A stretch of DNA of 64,000 nt, from positions 30,443,206 through 30,507,205 of the forward strand of contig NC_045139.1 in the NCBI RefSeq assembly GCF_008831285.2, in the 5' to 3' direction. Within the stretch, counting starts at the first letter, position 1, and each line of letters starts with the position of its first letter. This document shows, one piece after another, positions 1-11,129 of the stretch. Source of the DNA: Nymphaea colorata (Eukaryota; Streptophyta; Magnoliopsida; Nymphaeales; Nymphaeaceae). The notes beneath the pieces are model-generated. The model saw only the letters and a program-made list of their open reading frames with translations, was not told the DNA's origin and ran no database searches. The translations under genes and the position numbers were made by a program.

Positions 1-604
1 AATATGCTATACACCTAGAAAAAGCAAATACTAAGTTTTTCTTTCACTAAATCTTCTTAAAAGAAATCATTATTACTAGAACACCACAGTCAACTTAAGT
101 TACTATTCCATTCCACCCTTTTTAGTAGAAGTAGACCCAATTTGAACCTCAATTAAGACTAACCATGTCCCTCCATAAGCATGCTTATGCATAAGAAGAG
201 ACATACATTCGAAAACCCTAGTTTTTCCAGTTGGAATTAGTGTATTTCATTTTTCTGATTATATTGATGGCAAACTTAGTATAGCAAGCCCCAGAAGAAA
301 ACCTTCATTTGTGTGTGTGTCTGCATATATAGATATACATATAAAGTCACTCTGAGACCAATAGAGGGTCTCGATTCTATAATCCCTCCATTTATATTAA
401 GCAACTTCAAAATCCATCTATCTTGTTTTTAAGAAAGTACTGTCAATGCAACCAATTTCTAGAATCCCCCTATTGTATTACCTCTTTGCTGGCACCATCT
501 CCTCTCTCTCTCTCTCTCTCCCTCTTCTCTCTCATTTTCTCTCCTTGTCTCACATACCCAGTCTCCCTCTTCTCCCCTGTTTCCTCTTTCTAACTCTCTA
601 ACAA

Positions 605-1050
605 TCATCCTTGGTCTCTCACGTTATCAATAATGATGTGCACTGTTTCACGGGCCAAAAGTTTTCTTTCATTGACTTCACCCCAATACACCGGTGTTCT
701 ATATTTTACACTATATAGAGCCTTATAAAAAGTGTCATAACAATGTTGTATTGATTGTTGTTGTCATGTGTAAACTCTACCAAAGGTAAATTCGGTATGT
801 CTGAAGATTCCTTAAAGGGATATAATGGAAAAAAACTTGGCTCGGCCACTGAAGTAAGCCCAGCTGCATGCAGCCAAAACTTGCAATCCTTCAAGTTTGT
901 CTGCAGGATTGCTGCTAAGGACGGACAGAAACACGTCAAATCGACCATCCCGAGTGCCTCTGACTTCAGCAAAGGTGTTATTGTATAGAGCCTACCATCA
1001 TCACCTGTTACCAACTAGCAAACTTTCCAAATGACTACGTCGAAGCAAAC
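605..1050. other. Insertion specific to duplicate copy A, with an unrecognised ORF
   Basis: This stretch interrupts the alignment with copy B, where the corresponding junction lies near 22005-22030. It contains an open frame of 102 codons on the minus strand (706-1014) and an overlapping one on the plus strand (755-988). I recognise neither protein. The minus frame lacks any motif I can name. It could be a transposon fragment or chance. The boundaries are approximate because no terminal repeats are visible. Confidence 0.35.
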
Positions 1051-1052
1051 CT

Positions 1053-1460
1053 CGCTAGAGATGTCAAACTGATCATGTTCGGATTAGATATACCATTAAC
1101 CATATTAGCTTTTTTCAAATATCCACATATTCAGATTCGAACATGAATAACAAAACATCATACCTGAATCCGAATTTTGATTTCACAATTCGAATCTGAA
1201 TTGTAAACCAGATTTTGCATGCCAATTTTGAAAAAGTAAGAGCATTAAGTACAAGATATTTATTTACAAATAAATTTGATCTAAATCTCTATCAAAATCC
1301 ATTCAAATATTTATGTGTATATGATTCTGAATCTAAATCCGATTAGATGTCATTTCTTAAATCTGAATACAATCTGATTTGTTAATCAGATATTAAATTT
1401 TTGTTTTTAAATTTGTTTTTTTCAGATTAATTCGGTCAGAATGCTGTCATGGACCAGAAC
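1053..1460 (-). repeat. Foldback/MITE-like element, family 1 (copy in duplicate A)
   Basis: The copy starts with the family terminus around TAGAGATGTCAA and is dense in alternating GAATC/GATTC and CGGATT words. It is in the opposite orientation to the copies at 33357 and 39545. The internal landmark (a run like ATTTTGAAA followed by a TAAAAAC/TTTACAAATAAA region) can be followed in most copies. The equivalent site in duplicate B is at about 22030-22300, so this insertion predates the duplication. Confidence 0.6.
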
Positions 1461-1524
1461 CAGAATTTAATATCTCCCACAAACCCATTTCCAGATTCCA
1501 ACATCTAAAAGAATACGTGATCAT

Positions 1525-1876
1525 CTATCTTCCTTTCCTTTCTTGTTCGTAACATATAATAGAATATCTATTAGCCACAAAAAAAGACAAGAATGGAGCG
1601 ACCCACGGAACCAAGGAATAGGATATTTTGGAATCGAGGTAAAGGACAAAGGCCGAGCACCTCGTTTGTTCCGGGACCTTCAGGTTCCAACCAATCGTCA
1701 ACCGAGGTGTAGGTGCCTCCGGGTTTGTTCGCCGACCTGTCCAACTTAACGTTCTCTTGGGCAAGACATCCTCCCAAACGCTTGTACAGTCCACGAACTG
1801 TGCGATCGTACAAAGCAGACGTCGAGGACAAGGTCTCAGCCCCTAATAAAAAACAACCACGTGGTCGCATCGACAA
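1525..1876 (-). other. Unrecognised open frame retained in both duplicates
   Basis: A minus-strand frame (about 1571-1876) stays open and keeps the same peptide over about 65 residues in duplicate B (22423-22710), with only a few substitutions. The shared part includes the words ALYDRTVRGLY, CLAQENVKLDRSA and VDDWLEPEGPGTNEVLGLC. I do not recognise the family. The other frames of this GC-richer block are also open in both copies, so openness alone is weak evidence for coding. No start context, splice site or signal peptide decides a gene model. Confidence 0.2.
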
Positions 1877-2637
1877 GACTTTTCATTTGTTTAGATCGAT
1901 CTCCCCTTCTCAAAAGATAAACAATTACGTGACTTCATTAATGCAAGGCTGATTCACAAACGACAATTGCATGGCCCCGCAACACGAGGCAAACGGCATA
2001 CAGCAAGCAACTAAGAAGTAGACGTGCACATAAAACAAAATACATACCTCCTCCTTCATTGGCCATATAATTGAGAAAACGTGTGAACTACTAGTACATG
2101 ATAAAAATGTTTATCAATTTTTTTTTCTTTTGTTTTTTGCTTTTAGTTTTTGAAAACCTAGAGTCACCACTCTCTCTCTCTCATCGATCCATTGCCTTCG
2201 AATCATATACTCCAATACACGAGTCAATGAATTGCGATGGTTGGATTTCCAATCCACGAACTAATGAACTGAGATGCTTGGATTGTTAAAGGACACAACA
2301 TTCCTCAACAGCTCGTGCAGCGGTCATGGTGTGGATTCCCTAGAAAATCACCAGCCCCAAAAGAATCACCCATTGCAAGAATAACACTTTTGCTTTGGTG
2401 AAAACCTATTATGTACACCTTTCGAAATTTGTGTTTTAAATAGCAGAAACTATTCTATAAAATCCCCTAAAATTCTTTATTGTCACTTAACACAAAAGAA
2501 ATTATATTAGTAGGAACTTAGGACATCGCAGGATGAAGCGGCAAAGACTGGAAGCCGGTGCACCCTTGAGTCCATTTCCATACGAGATGTAATGCAAGTG
2601 GGAATTAATCAGCAGGGTTGCTTTTCAACATGCATAT

Positions 2638-2638
2638 G

Positions 2639-2701
<63 letters not shown>
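2638..2701. repeat. (TA)n microsatellite
   Basis: About 30 TA units are seen in copy A, where duplicate B has only about six at 23520. This is a clear repeat-length change after the duplication. Confidence 0.95.
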
Positions 2702-2702
<1 letters not shown>

Positions 2703-3402
2703 TCGAATGGTTACTCTAGACCCCACCCCACCCTTCCAAAATATGATGGATGGCTTTTTTTTTTTTTTGTAGCTGGTCCACTAGGAACATGGTGGGGGAT
2801 GGGGATCTCATGGTGTCCATTAAATGTGAAGTTAGCATTAGATGGATGGTTGAGAGAAAAACAAAAAGAAAATGTATAAAGTAATATTAAATAATAAAAA
2901 TACGATGACCTTTTTTTCTTTGTTTTTCTTTTAACTATTCATCATAGATCTTGTCTATCATGATGGATGGGATGGTTCTAATTAGAATTAGATGTATGGG
3001 TGACTCTAAAAGTTAGTCACTGTTCACTTTTTCTATATATATATGTGTGTGTGTGTGCTAATTTCTGTCTTAGCATTCAACAGTTTTTTTTCTTGGCAGC
3101 AACTTGAAATGGCCTAGAGTTGCTATATTCTGTTGTTAGCCAGTCTAGCTCGTCCTCATTAAGCTTCCTAGCCATTGATGCACCATAATTTAGGAAGAAT
3201 TTTCTTTGCCCATGATGCTGTTAATGGCTTGATTATATTTCTTGACATTGTTCTTAGTCACTGAGGAAAAAGTTCCAAGGGAATCTCAAGGTTGGGTTTC
3301 ATTTTCATATCTATATATATATATATAATAGAAAGGAGACTTCATGGCCCTAACTGGGCCAGCTCGATCTCCACTTTGGTTCTGAAAGACTAAAACTGAA
3401 CT

Positions 3403-3403
<1 letters not shown>

Positions 3404-3456
<53 letters not shown>

Positions 3457-3457
3457 G
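3404..3457. repeat. (CA)n(TA)n compound microsatellite
   Basis: About 17 CA units run into about 10 TA units. The (CA)n part is absent from duplicate B, which has a short TA run at 23718. Confidence 0.95.
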
Positions 3458-4104
3458 AAGTTGAGACCTTTTGAAAAGTACATTGAAACAGCCAGTATAC
3501 GAAGGAAGTAAGTATCCACAGCAATGAATTTAGATAAATTACCTTACTCAAGCACGACTTGTTAAAGAAGACAAGTTTAATTGTTCACTCAAAGTCGACT
3601 AGCCTATCGAATGAATCAAGCTTGAGTCGTGTTGAGAAGATTCATTGTGCTCCAAAGATATAGTAAATCTTAAGAGGGGATGTGACATATTACGGTATAA
3701 TCCAAGACACCACTGCACCAAATTGTTCGGTATAACTTATATAGACTTGTGTGTTATTCAAATGTTACTATGAACTTTGATGCTTTGGGGGAATTGTTTA
3801 TAAAAAAATGGGAATTTAGACTCCCAGTTGTTAATTTATAACAGAAAAGCCTACAATTGGAGCAAATTTAATAGGCATTTCAAGTTCAATTAGCTTTCTT
3901 TGTCCAAGTCCCTGTAGATAATAATTTGCGTGCAAACTTATACTAAGACAAAATAGGACGATTTGCTTTACACTAAACAAGGCGGTACGTGTAATAACGA
4001 CAATTTTTATGGCAGGATCTGGCTCCCACAGCAGTATGGCCATGTCTAGGGCACTTGACGAAGACATGAACAACAAAAGTAGGTGTAGTGGGAGATGGCC
4101 GCTC

Positions 4105-4298
4105 CTTCAAATTCGTAGCGGAGCTACATGAGGGTTGGTGGGGGCAGTTGCCGACACCAGCGGGCCAAATTTCATTTATTTCTATAGAGGCAGTCTCATC
4201 TATTTGTTCATTTTTATATATTGGTGCCCCTTAAGACATGAAAACTTTTAAAATAGTACCCGGAGCCTAAAACTTTTAGCTCCGTCAGTGCTTCAAAT
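4105..4298. mobile_element. hAT-like non-autonomous element with 8-bp target duplication
   Basis: The element occupies 4113-4290 (178 bp). It is flanked by a perfect 8-bp direct repeat CTTCAAAT (4105-4112 and 4291-4298), the size made by hAT transposases. The ends are imperfect inverted repeats sharing CGGAGCTA, read on the left as TCGTAGCGGAGCTA and on the right strand-reversed as CACTGACGGAGCTA. GGCGGAGC-type ends are known from Tip100-like hAT elements, and the assignment to that group is inference. No transposase is encoded. The same insertion is present in duplicate B at 24390-24567. Confidence 0.8.
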
Positions 4299-4607
4299 CA
4301 AGTGACATCCTTATTGACAACTACGGCGTCGTGGTAGTCTCCGACTTTTTTTTGGATGTAGTTGCTTGATGTAAAAGAAACTCACCTTTACCCACTCACT
4401 CCACTTGTTACTTCATGGGCTTCTTTATGTAGTTCGCCTTTTGTGAAAAGTTCTTCCTTTTCATCTAATTGGCTCCCCTCTTCATCAAATGGTTTCTCTA
4501 TAAAATCGGGGTCATGTTGATGCACTTTTCATTTGAGATCATCTTCTTGTGCATGGAATGACTTGTCAATGTAGAACACTAGATGCACTTTGAAGTCGGA
4601 CGAATAA

Positions 4608-4793
4608 GGGGCGGAGCTGCATGTATGCACGTGTGTGAGCAGTTGCCCCTTAATTATTGGTGGTTTCCGACTATTTGTTTTTTCATATACTAGTGCCCCT
4701 TAATTATTTACTGAATACCGGTTAATCGTCTTATTATTATGTGTAAGATTCTTTTGTAAAGAGTGCTCCTTTGTGGCTCCACCCCGAAAACAA
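4608..4793. repeat. hAT-like terminal-repeat remnant
   Basis: The left end reads AGGGGCGGAGCTGC and the right end GTGGCTCCACCCC, resembling the ends of the 4113-4290 element. I see no clean target duplication. The counterpart in duplicate B is near 24866-25055 and is more eroded. Confidence 0.4.
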
Positions 4794-5242
4794 AATGGGC
4801 TTCTTGTTGGCAGAGTTGTTTACTTTCTCTATCGCATGCAATCCCTCTAATCAGGCGACCATGTCGCCCATACGTGACACCAATCTTGTGGGCCAAGTTG
4901 TTTACATTCTTCAGCTTGTCCACTTAATCTGTTTCATATATATATATATTTAGAAAACCGTATGCACCATGAACTTCATCCAGAACTTCATTTTCGGCAA
5001 ATTAGCATACATCTTTGTACAAATTATTGAAGGGTCCCTCACAGATTCTCTTCGTTTCCTGCATCTATTTGGATGCCTAACTAGGCCCATCGTCGAACTT
5101 TCGTTGAGAACAAGCATGTCATTATGGAGGACAGGGTATTCTGCTAAGCATACCATGGGCATGTGCACACACACACACACAACAGATCAAGGGCATATAT
5201 GTGTGTGTGTGTGTATGAAAGTTGGGAATGGACTCATATGAG

Positions 5243-5690
5243 GATGTCAATATGTTGGTATGAGGATATCAGTATATTCGATTTGGATCGAATCCGACCA
5301 TACTGTTCCTAAAAAATAAGATATGCAAAAACATTTAATATCCAAATTGAGTTCGGATTTAAAAATTACATGCGAGTGGACTAGGATTCAGATTCAGATA
5401 TATATAAATATATGATCAGATTTGGGTTGAAAATAATTTTAAATAAATATCCTATATCTAATGTTGTTGCATTTTGAAAGTCACCCAGATTCGCTTCAAA
5501 CGGATCTGGATTCTAATGTGAATGTACAGATTGTGAAATTGCATTTCAAATTCGGAATCTGAATATGACTTTGATTTGTTCATAATCAAATCTAGTTCAA
5601 ATCTTACTATGTGCATATGAGAAACAAAACATGAATATGGTTAAGGACTATCCGATTCAAATCTGATCCATAGATTGGTATAGTCTCAAT
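5243..5690 (+). repeat. Foldback/MITE-like element, family 1
   Basis: The copy starts with GAGGATGTCAATATGTTGG and carries the family's CGATTTGGATCGAATCCGA and ATTTTGAAAGT words. It ends around 5690 without a crisp terminus. It is not seen at the matching place in duplicate B. It lies exactly where the A/B alignment fades. Confidence 0.6.
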
Positions 5691-6200
5691 CACATGCCAC
5701 TTGTTCATCTTCATGCATGTACTCTTTCCTTGATCATAATCCTTGTTCTAATTGATGACTTACTGGAGGTGATTAACAAAACAAAAAAAATTGTGGATGA
5801 GCAGAGATTATCCGGCAAAAGCCCTTAAAAATTTTTGTCGCTAATTTCACTCAAACCTGAAAAGGAGAAAAAGATATTAACAGGAATTCAGAACGTCCAA
5901 GAATGGAGCGATAAATTGTTTGTCGCATTTCTGCTGCCATTCTACAACTTTGCTTACCATGTAGGCTGCATCCAAACACGAGTCTGACATCTCATCTTCC
6001 TCGGTCATTCACCCACTTCATGAAAGCTCCATGAGTTGCAATCATATCTATTATTCACAACACTCATATCTATTTAAACTTTTGCAATCTCCAAGACTGC
6101 CAAGAACATGCAGTTCTTAGAATCCAATTTGCTGAAAGAAAACAGACCAGCATCGACGAACTACGCCGCCGTGACACCAGCTTCTTTGAGAATTGACAGT
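5691..6200. other. Intergenic sequence left of the first copia element
   Basis: I see no gene, tRNA or clear repeat here. Its last five bases before the LTR, GTTAG at 6201-6205, form one side of the target duplication of the copia element. Confidence 0.6.
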
Positions 6201-6205
6201 GTTAG

Positions 6206-6529
6206 TATTGGATAGTGGCCATTGAGCCCTATCCGAATATCCCGTAACTGCATAGCAGTTACGAGATGATGCTCATCCTTTTGCTGAAATCTCTCCCCCA
6301 TCCAAACCGCTGCTGGGCTGAGGGGAAAACCTAAGGGGCTGGCCTATTTAAGCTCAGCAATTCTTTACTTGACAGAACTCTCGGCAATAACTCTTTGAGA
6401 AGCCCCTTAGAAGGAAACCCCTTAATCTAACTCTTCCTCTCCTTTTCTTGCTGCAGCTTTCTACAGAGGTGACCGTTCGTGGCTGGAGCACTTGGGTGTG
6501 GACGAACTTCCGCTGTCTTCACTTCAACA
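6206..6529 (+). repeat. Copia-1 5' LTR
   Basis: The 324-bp LTR begins with TATTGG instead of the usual TG and ends with ACA. A TATA-like TATTTAA lies at 6345-6351. A perfect 9-bp hairpin, CGTAACTGC / GCAGTTACG, lies at 6243-6263 with loop ATA. Confidence 0.96.
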
Positions 6530-6530
6530 G

Positions 6531-6542
6531 TGGTATCAGAGC
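6531..6542 (+). promoter_or_regulatory. Copia-1 primer binding site (initiator tRNA-Met)
   Basis: TGGTATCAGAGC follows the LTR after one base. It is the standard complement to the 3' end of plant initiator methionine tRNA, which primes minus-strand DNA synthesis. Confidence 0.95.
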
Positions 6543-6567
6543 CGGGTTCTTATCGTCAGACACAGAA

Positions 6568-9500
6568 ATGACATCAAGAGTGGGAGCTTCTGAATTAGCT
6601 AAGACTGAAAAACTCAATGTGACAAATTTCCATGCATGGAAGCGTAGAATAATGTTGGCCTTGACCCTAGAAAGACTAGTTTATGTAATCAACGAGCCTT
6701 TTCCAATTTTAGGAGACAAACATACAGATGAAGAGAAAAAGGCATATGAGTCATTTTCTTCTGATGATCTAATGGCTAAAACAATTATGTTAGCCTTCAT
6801 GGAAGATGATCAAATCAGAGTCTTTGAGGATTGTCCAACTGCCAAGGATATGTTTGATACTATCGCTTCTAAATACAATACTATGACTGCGATGCACATA
6901 CTGCAAGAACAATACAATTCCTATAGGATGAAAGAGTCAGATAATGTAATGGACCATGTCAACAAGATGTTGGTCATGGCTAAAGATTTAGCTGTGGTAG
7001 GGAATGTCATATCTGACAATATGCAGATCAGCACAATCCTGAACAGCCTACCTCCGTCTTGGGATATGGCAGTTACTGCTTTGAGTGTTCAATTTGATAC
7101 CCTTACGTTAGAAAAGCTTCCTATACAGTTAGCTCTACAGCAACAACGACTGACCAAGAAAAATAGAACAGAGTTGATGACAGTTCAGGAAAAACCTGCT
7201 GGTAGTCATGTGCCTATAAAATCAAAACAATTTAAAAATCGAAACGATGGCAAGTTCAAGAGCAATTATGCAGGTACTAAGAAATATCAAGGAACTGTAG
7301 TGAAATGCTACCGATGCGGGAAGCCTGGACATATAAAGAAGAATTGCATGACAAAATTCCCGAGTAAGAAAGACAACATTGGTCGGGGCAACTACAACAG
7401 AAGGAAGCCTCAAGGAGACTCTGACAGGGAAGTCATCTGTGTCGTATCAGAATGTCTGTTTGCAGATGGAGATCTAACTGGATGGTGGGTCGATTCAGGA
7501 GCAACTCGTCACATTGCGAAGACGAAAGAAGGAGTGATCCACATGAAAAATCTGAGTCCGGGAACCCACAAAGTCTATATGGGAAACAATTCTTATTGTG
7601 ATGTCATGGGAATTGGGGCATATCGTCTAAATGTTGGGGGTACAAGTGTTGTACTTAACGAGGTTTTGTATGTCCCTTCCATGAGAATGAATCTAGTGTC
7701 TGTTCCTGCACTAACGGGAAAAGGTTTTGAAGTACGTTTTATTTCAGGGAAAGTAACAGTGGGAAAACATGGAAGGTCCATGTTTGGTGGAAAATTTGTA
7801 AAAGAACATGGTATGTTCAAACTGAATGACATGAATGAAGCTTCAAGTTCTGCTTATTTCGATTGTGCAATGAGTGTGAATGTAAATTTATGGCATGAAA
7901 GATTAAGCCATATAAGCATAAAAAAGATGCAGACTATAGCACAACAAGGTTTAATACCTGACATAAATATAAATGATTTTGCGAAATGCGAATCATGTGT
8001 ATACGGAAAAATGACAAGAAAACCATTTCCGTCTAAAGTAATTCGGGCCACTGAATTATTAGAGATAATTCATACAGATATCTGTGGACCTTTTAGGACC
8101 CAAACTCATAGTGGCAAGTTATATTTCATAACTTTCATTGACGACTTCTCAAGATTTGGTTACATATACTTAATCAGATATAAATCTGAAGCACTTGAGA
8201 AATTCAAGGAATACAAATCTGAAGTCGAGAGACAACTTGGAAGGAATATCAAAATCATAAGGTCTGATCGAGGAGGAGAATACACTTCTAGTGAATTCCT
8301 CGAATACTGCAAAGACCTTGGAATTAATAGGCAAAACACAATGCCTAGGACACCACAACAAAATGGTGTGGCTGAGAGGTGTAACAGAACCCTCTTTAAC
8401 ATGGTGAGATCCATGTTGGCAGGAGCACAATTACCAAAAGTTTTTTCGGGAGAAGCTGTGTTGACAGCTATGTATACAATTAACCGAGTGCCCTGCAAAG
8501 CAGTCCCAACCACTCCTTATGAAAGATGGACTGGTATAAAACCAGATCTGAGATATTTAAGGAGATGGGGATCTGTAGCACACGTGAAAATTCTAGATCG
8601 AAAACTGGATAAACTAGATAATAGATCAGTGAGATGTATATTTATTGGATACCCAAAAGGATCCAAGGGCTACAGATTATATCATTCATCTATGGGACTT
8701 ATAGAAAGCAGAGATGTAGAGTTCATAGAAGAACACAATAATAAAGATTATGATCCAGTGGAATATTGAAATGATACACTGGATGATCTGATTTATTCAG
8801 ATGAACAGTCTGGTAATGAACCGACTGGAGGTCGGTCAGGAAATGAACCGACTGGAGGTCGGTCAGGAAATGAACCGACTGAGCAAGAATCGTCTGAGGA
8901 ACAGTCAGGAAATGAACCTACTGAAGATCAGTTAGGTAATGAACCAACTGATATGAATACTTCATCATCTCCGACGTTATCAGGTCATAAAAGACCAAGA
9001 GCTCCTCCTTCATATTTAAATGATTATTATGTATATTTGGCAGAGGAGCTATGCTACCTAGCAGACATTGACGAAATGTCTGACAATCTGACATATGATG
9101 AAGTGGTAAGCTCACATGAATCGTCAGATTGGGTGAATGCTATGGATGAAGAAATTGAATCCAAAGAAAAGAATAAAGTCTGGGAATTAGTAGATCTTCC
9201 TAATGACAGAAAACCCATTGGATGTAAATGGGTGCTAAGGAAGAAGTATAAAGCTGATGGATCAGTTGAAAAATTCAAAGCCAGACTAGTGGCGAAAGGT
9301 TTTTCCCAAAAGAAAGGAATTGATTACTCAGAGACCTATTCGTCAGTTGCAAAGTTCGCATCAATCAGAATAATTTTGGCTATCGCGGCATTCTATGACC
9401 TGGATATTTGTCAGATGGATGTGAAGACTGCTTTTCTGAACGGTGAGTTAAAAGAAACTATATATATGACTCAACCGCAGAGATATGTCATCAAGGAAAA

Positions 9501-10635
9501 AGAAGACAAAGTGTACAAGTTGAATAAATCGTTATATGGACTGAAACAGTCTCCAAGACAGTGGTATTTTGCTTTTCACAAAGCAATTACAAAACTTGGG
9601 TTTGTAGCAAACCAACTAGACCACTGTGTATACGTTTGGAAAAGTGAGAGTCTTTTCTGTATTCTATCATTATATGTTGATGACATATTATTAACAGGAA
9701 ATGATGACAATATGATATACAAAACGAAGACTTGGCTAAACAAAAACTTCGAAATGAAGGACTTGGGTGAAGCATCCTATATATTAGGAATAAAAATCAC
9801 TCAAGAAAGAAACTCAAGAATCCTGAGTTTAAGCCAGGAACGGTATATTGATCATATCTTGAAGAAATTTCGTATGTTAGACTGTAAACCAATTGGGACT
9901 CCTATAGCTAAAGGAGCAAACTTAAGCAGGAGTGATTGTCCCAGTGAAGGACAACAAAAATTAAATGTTCCATATGCACAAGCAGTTGGTAGTCTGATGT
10001 ATTTAATGCTTTGTACCAGACCAGACATAAGTTTTCCTATCGGTCTGGTAAGTCGTTATCAAAGTAATCATGGATGGCCTCATTGGCAAGCAGTCAAAAG
10101 AATTTTTCGGTATATTAAAGGAACAAAAGGACTGAAATTGTCTTATCAAGCAGATGAGCTAACTTTAGTTGGCTATTCCGATGCAGATTTTGCAGGATGT
10201 AAAGATGATAGTAAATCTACTTCAGGGTATGTTTTTCTCTTTGGAGGTGGGGTGATAGCATGGTCCTGTAAGAAACAGGGATGTGTTGCTCGGCACACAC
10301 AGGAAGCAGAGTATGTAGCATGCAATGTTGCAACTACTTTTGCTGTCTGGATAAATCGGTTCTTGAAAGACTTGAAATTAGATCTTGCTCATGAACCGGT
10401 CCAACTGTACTGTGATAATCAGGCAGCAATATCTCTTATGAAAAATGGAGCTGTTAGCTCAAAGAGTAAACATATAATGGTGAAATACCATTATGTTCAT
10501 GAAATGATCGAGAAAAATGAAATCTCGGTTGATTACTTGCCTACCAATGATATGGTGGCTGATCCCTTAACTAAGGGGATATCTGAAGATTTGTTTTCAA
10601 AGCATGTAGCCCATATGGGGCTAAGATATATTTGA
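6568..10635 (+). pseudogene. Copia-1 Gag-Pol polyprotein with one in-frame stop
   Basis: The frame runs 1356 codons from the ATG at 6568 to the stop at 10635, broken only by TGA at 8767-8769 (codon 734). I chose this ATG because it is the first one after the primer binding site that begins a Gag-like N-terminus. Gag occupies about residues 1-240 and a CCHC knuckle (C-x2-C-x4-H-x4-C) starts at residue 247. The protease motif DSGA begins at residue 309. Integrase follows with its His/Cys region (HERLSH..., CESC) and the D504-D567-E603 triad, where 35 residues separate the last two. Reverse transcriptase carries YVDD at about 1036. RNase H has DADFAG and the C-terminal ADPLTK-like motif. The stop falls between integrase and reverse transcriptase, so a product from this copy would lack polymerase unless the stop is read through. 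A loss-of-function mutation is the simplest view. Confidence 0.95.
8812..8950 (+). repeat. 27-bp tandem repeats inside Copia-1 pol
   Basis: Two nearly perfect 27-bp units encode GNEPTGGRS, followed by degenerate units that keep GNEPT. The array lies in the spacer between integrase and reverse transcriptase, just after the in-frame stop. The units keep the reading frame. Confidence 0.9.
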
Positions 10636-10790
10636 AAAGTTGCGAAGGAAAAACCATTGAATGGAAAACCTCGCTGCAAACCTTGAATAAGTTTTATGTT
10701 ACGATGAATAAACCAATTATGAAAAACCTCGTAACTAGATCAATGAAGAAAACCCACATATAGTGGATGCAAACTGGCGGTCTCATGGCC

Positions 10791-10800
10791 AAGTGGGAGA
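10791..10800 (+). promoter_or_regulatory. Copia-1 polypurine tract
   Basis: AAGTGGGAGA directly abuts the 3' LTR. It is the expected primer site for plus-strand DNA synthesis. Confidence 0.85.
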
Positions 10801-11124
10801 TATTGGATAGTGGCCATTGAGCCCTATCCGAATATCCCGTAACTGCTATGCAGTTACGAGATGATGCTCATCCTTTTGCTGAAATCTCTCCCCCATCCAA
10901 ACTGCTGCTGGGCTGAGGGGAAAACCTAAGGGGCTGGCCTATTTAAGCTCAGCAATTCTTTACTTGACAGAACTCTCGGCAATAACTCTTTGAGAAGCCC
11001 CTTAGAAGGAAACCCCTTAATCTAACTCTTCCTCTCCTTTTCTTGCTGCTGCTTTCTACAGAGGTGACCGTTCGTGGCTGGAGCACTTGGGTGTGGACGA
11101 ACTTCCGCTGTCTTCACTTCAACA
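10801..11124 (+). repeat. Copia-1 3' LTR
   Basis: This is 324 bp, the same length as the 5' LTR. It differs at the hairpin loop (TAT instead of ATA, 10847-10849) and at two single bases. The hairpin stem at 10838-10858 is unchanged. Confidence 0.96.
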
Positions 11125-11129
11125 GTTAA

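Larger units (their letters stand above)
1..5235. repeat. Copy A of a tandem segmental duplication (5' part)
   Basis: This segment aligns collinearly with 21425-25475 over almost its whole length. The match starts at the first base of the window, so the duplication probably extends to the left. The best conserved blocks are about 1540-1920 with 22440-22800, 2020-2640 with 22900-23520, and 3455-5170 with 23735-25440. Copy A has extra sequence at about 605-1050 and 2835-3440 and a much longer (TA)n tract at 2640. A 23-bp match around 5181-5203 reappears at 26555-26577, so copy B carries about 1.1 kb extra at that point. No host gene is recognised here. The segment is the distal upstream part of the MYB locus whose broken gene lies at 19269. 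Confidence 0.9.
6201..11129 (+). mobile_element. Copia-1: nearly intact Ty1/copia LTR retrotransposon
   Basis: This is a complete 4919-bp element (6206-11124) with two 324-bp LTRs, a primer binding site, a polypurine tract and one Gag-Pol frame. The target duplication is GTTAG (6201-6205) against GTTAA (11125-11129), so four of five bases match. The domain order Gag, protease, integrase, reverse transcriptase, RNase H is diagnostic for Ty1/copia (Pseudoviridae-type) elements. The LTRs differ at five of 324 positions, three of which belong to one local event, so the insertion looks recent. It lies in duplicate A only and therefore postdates the tandem duplication. One in-frame stop in the polyprotein probably makes this copy non-autonomous. 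Confidence 0.97.

Noticed and set aside
2592-2879. Open frame with long Tyr-Ile repeat
   Set aside because: It is a translation of the (TA)n microsatellite. The same applies to frames over the TA tracts at 32.0 kb and 62.5 kb.
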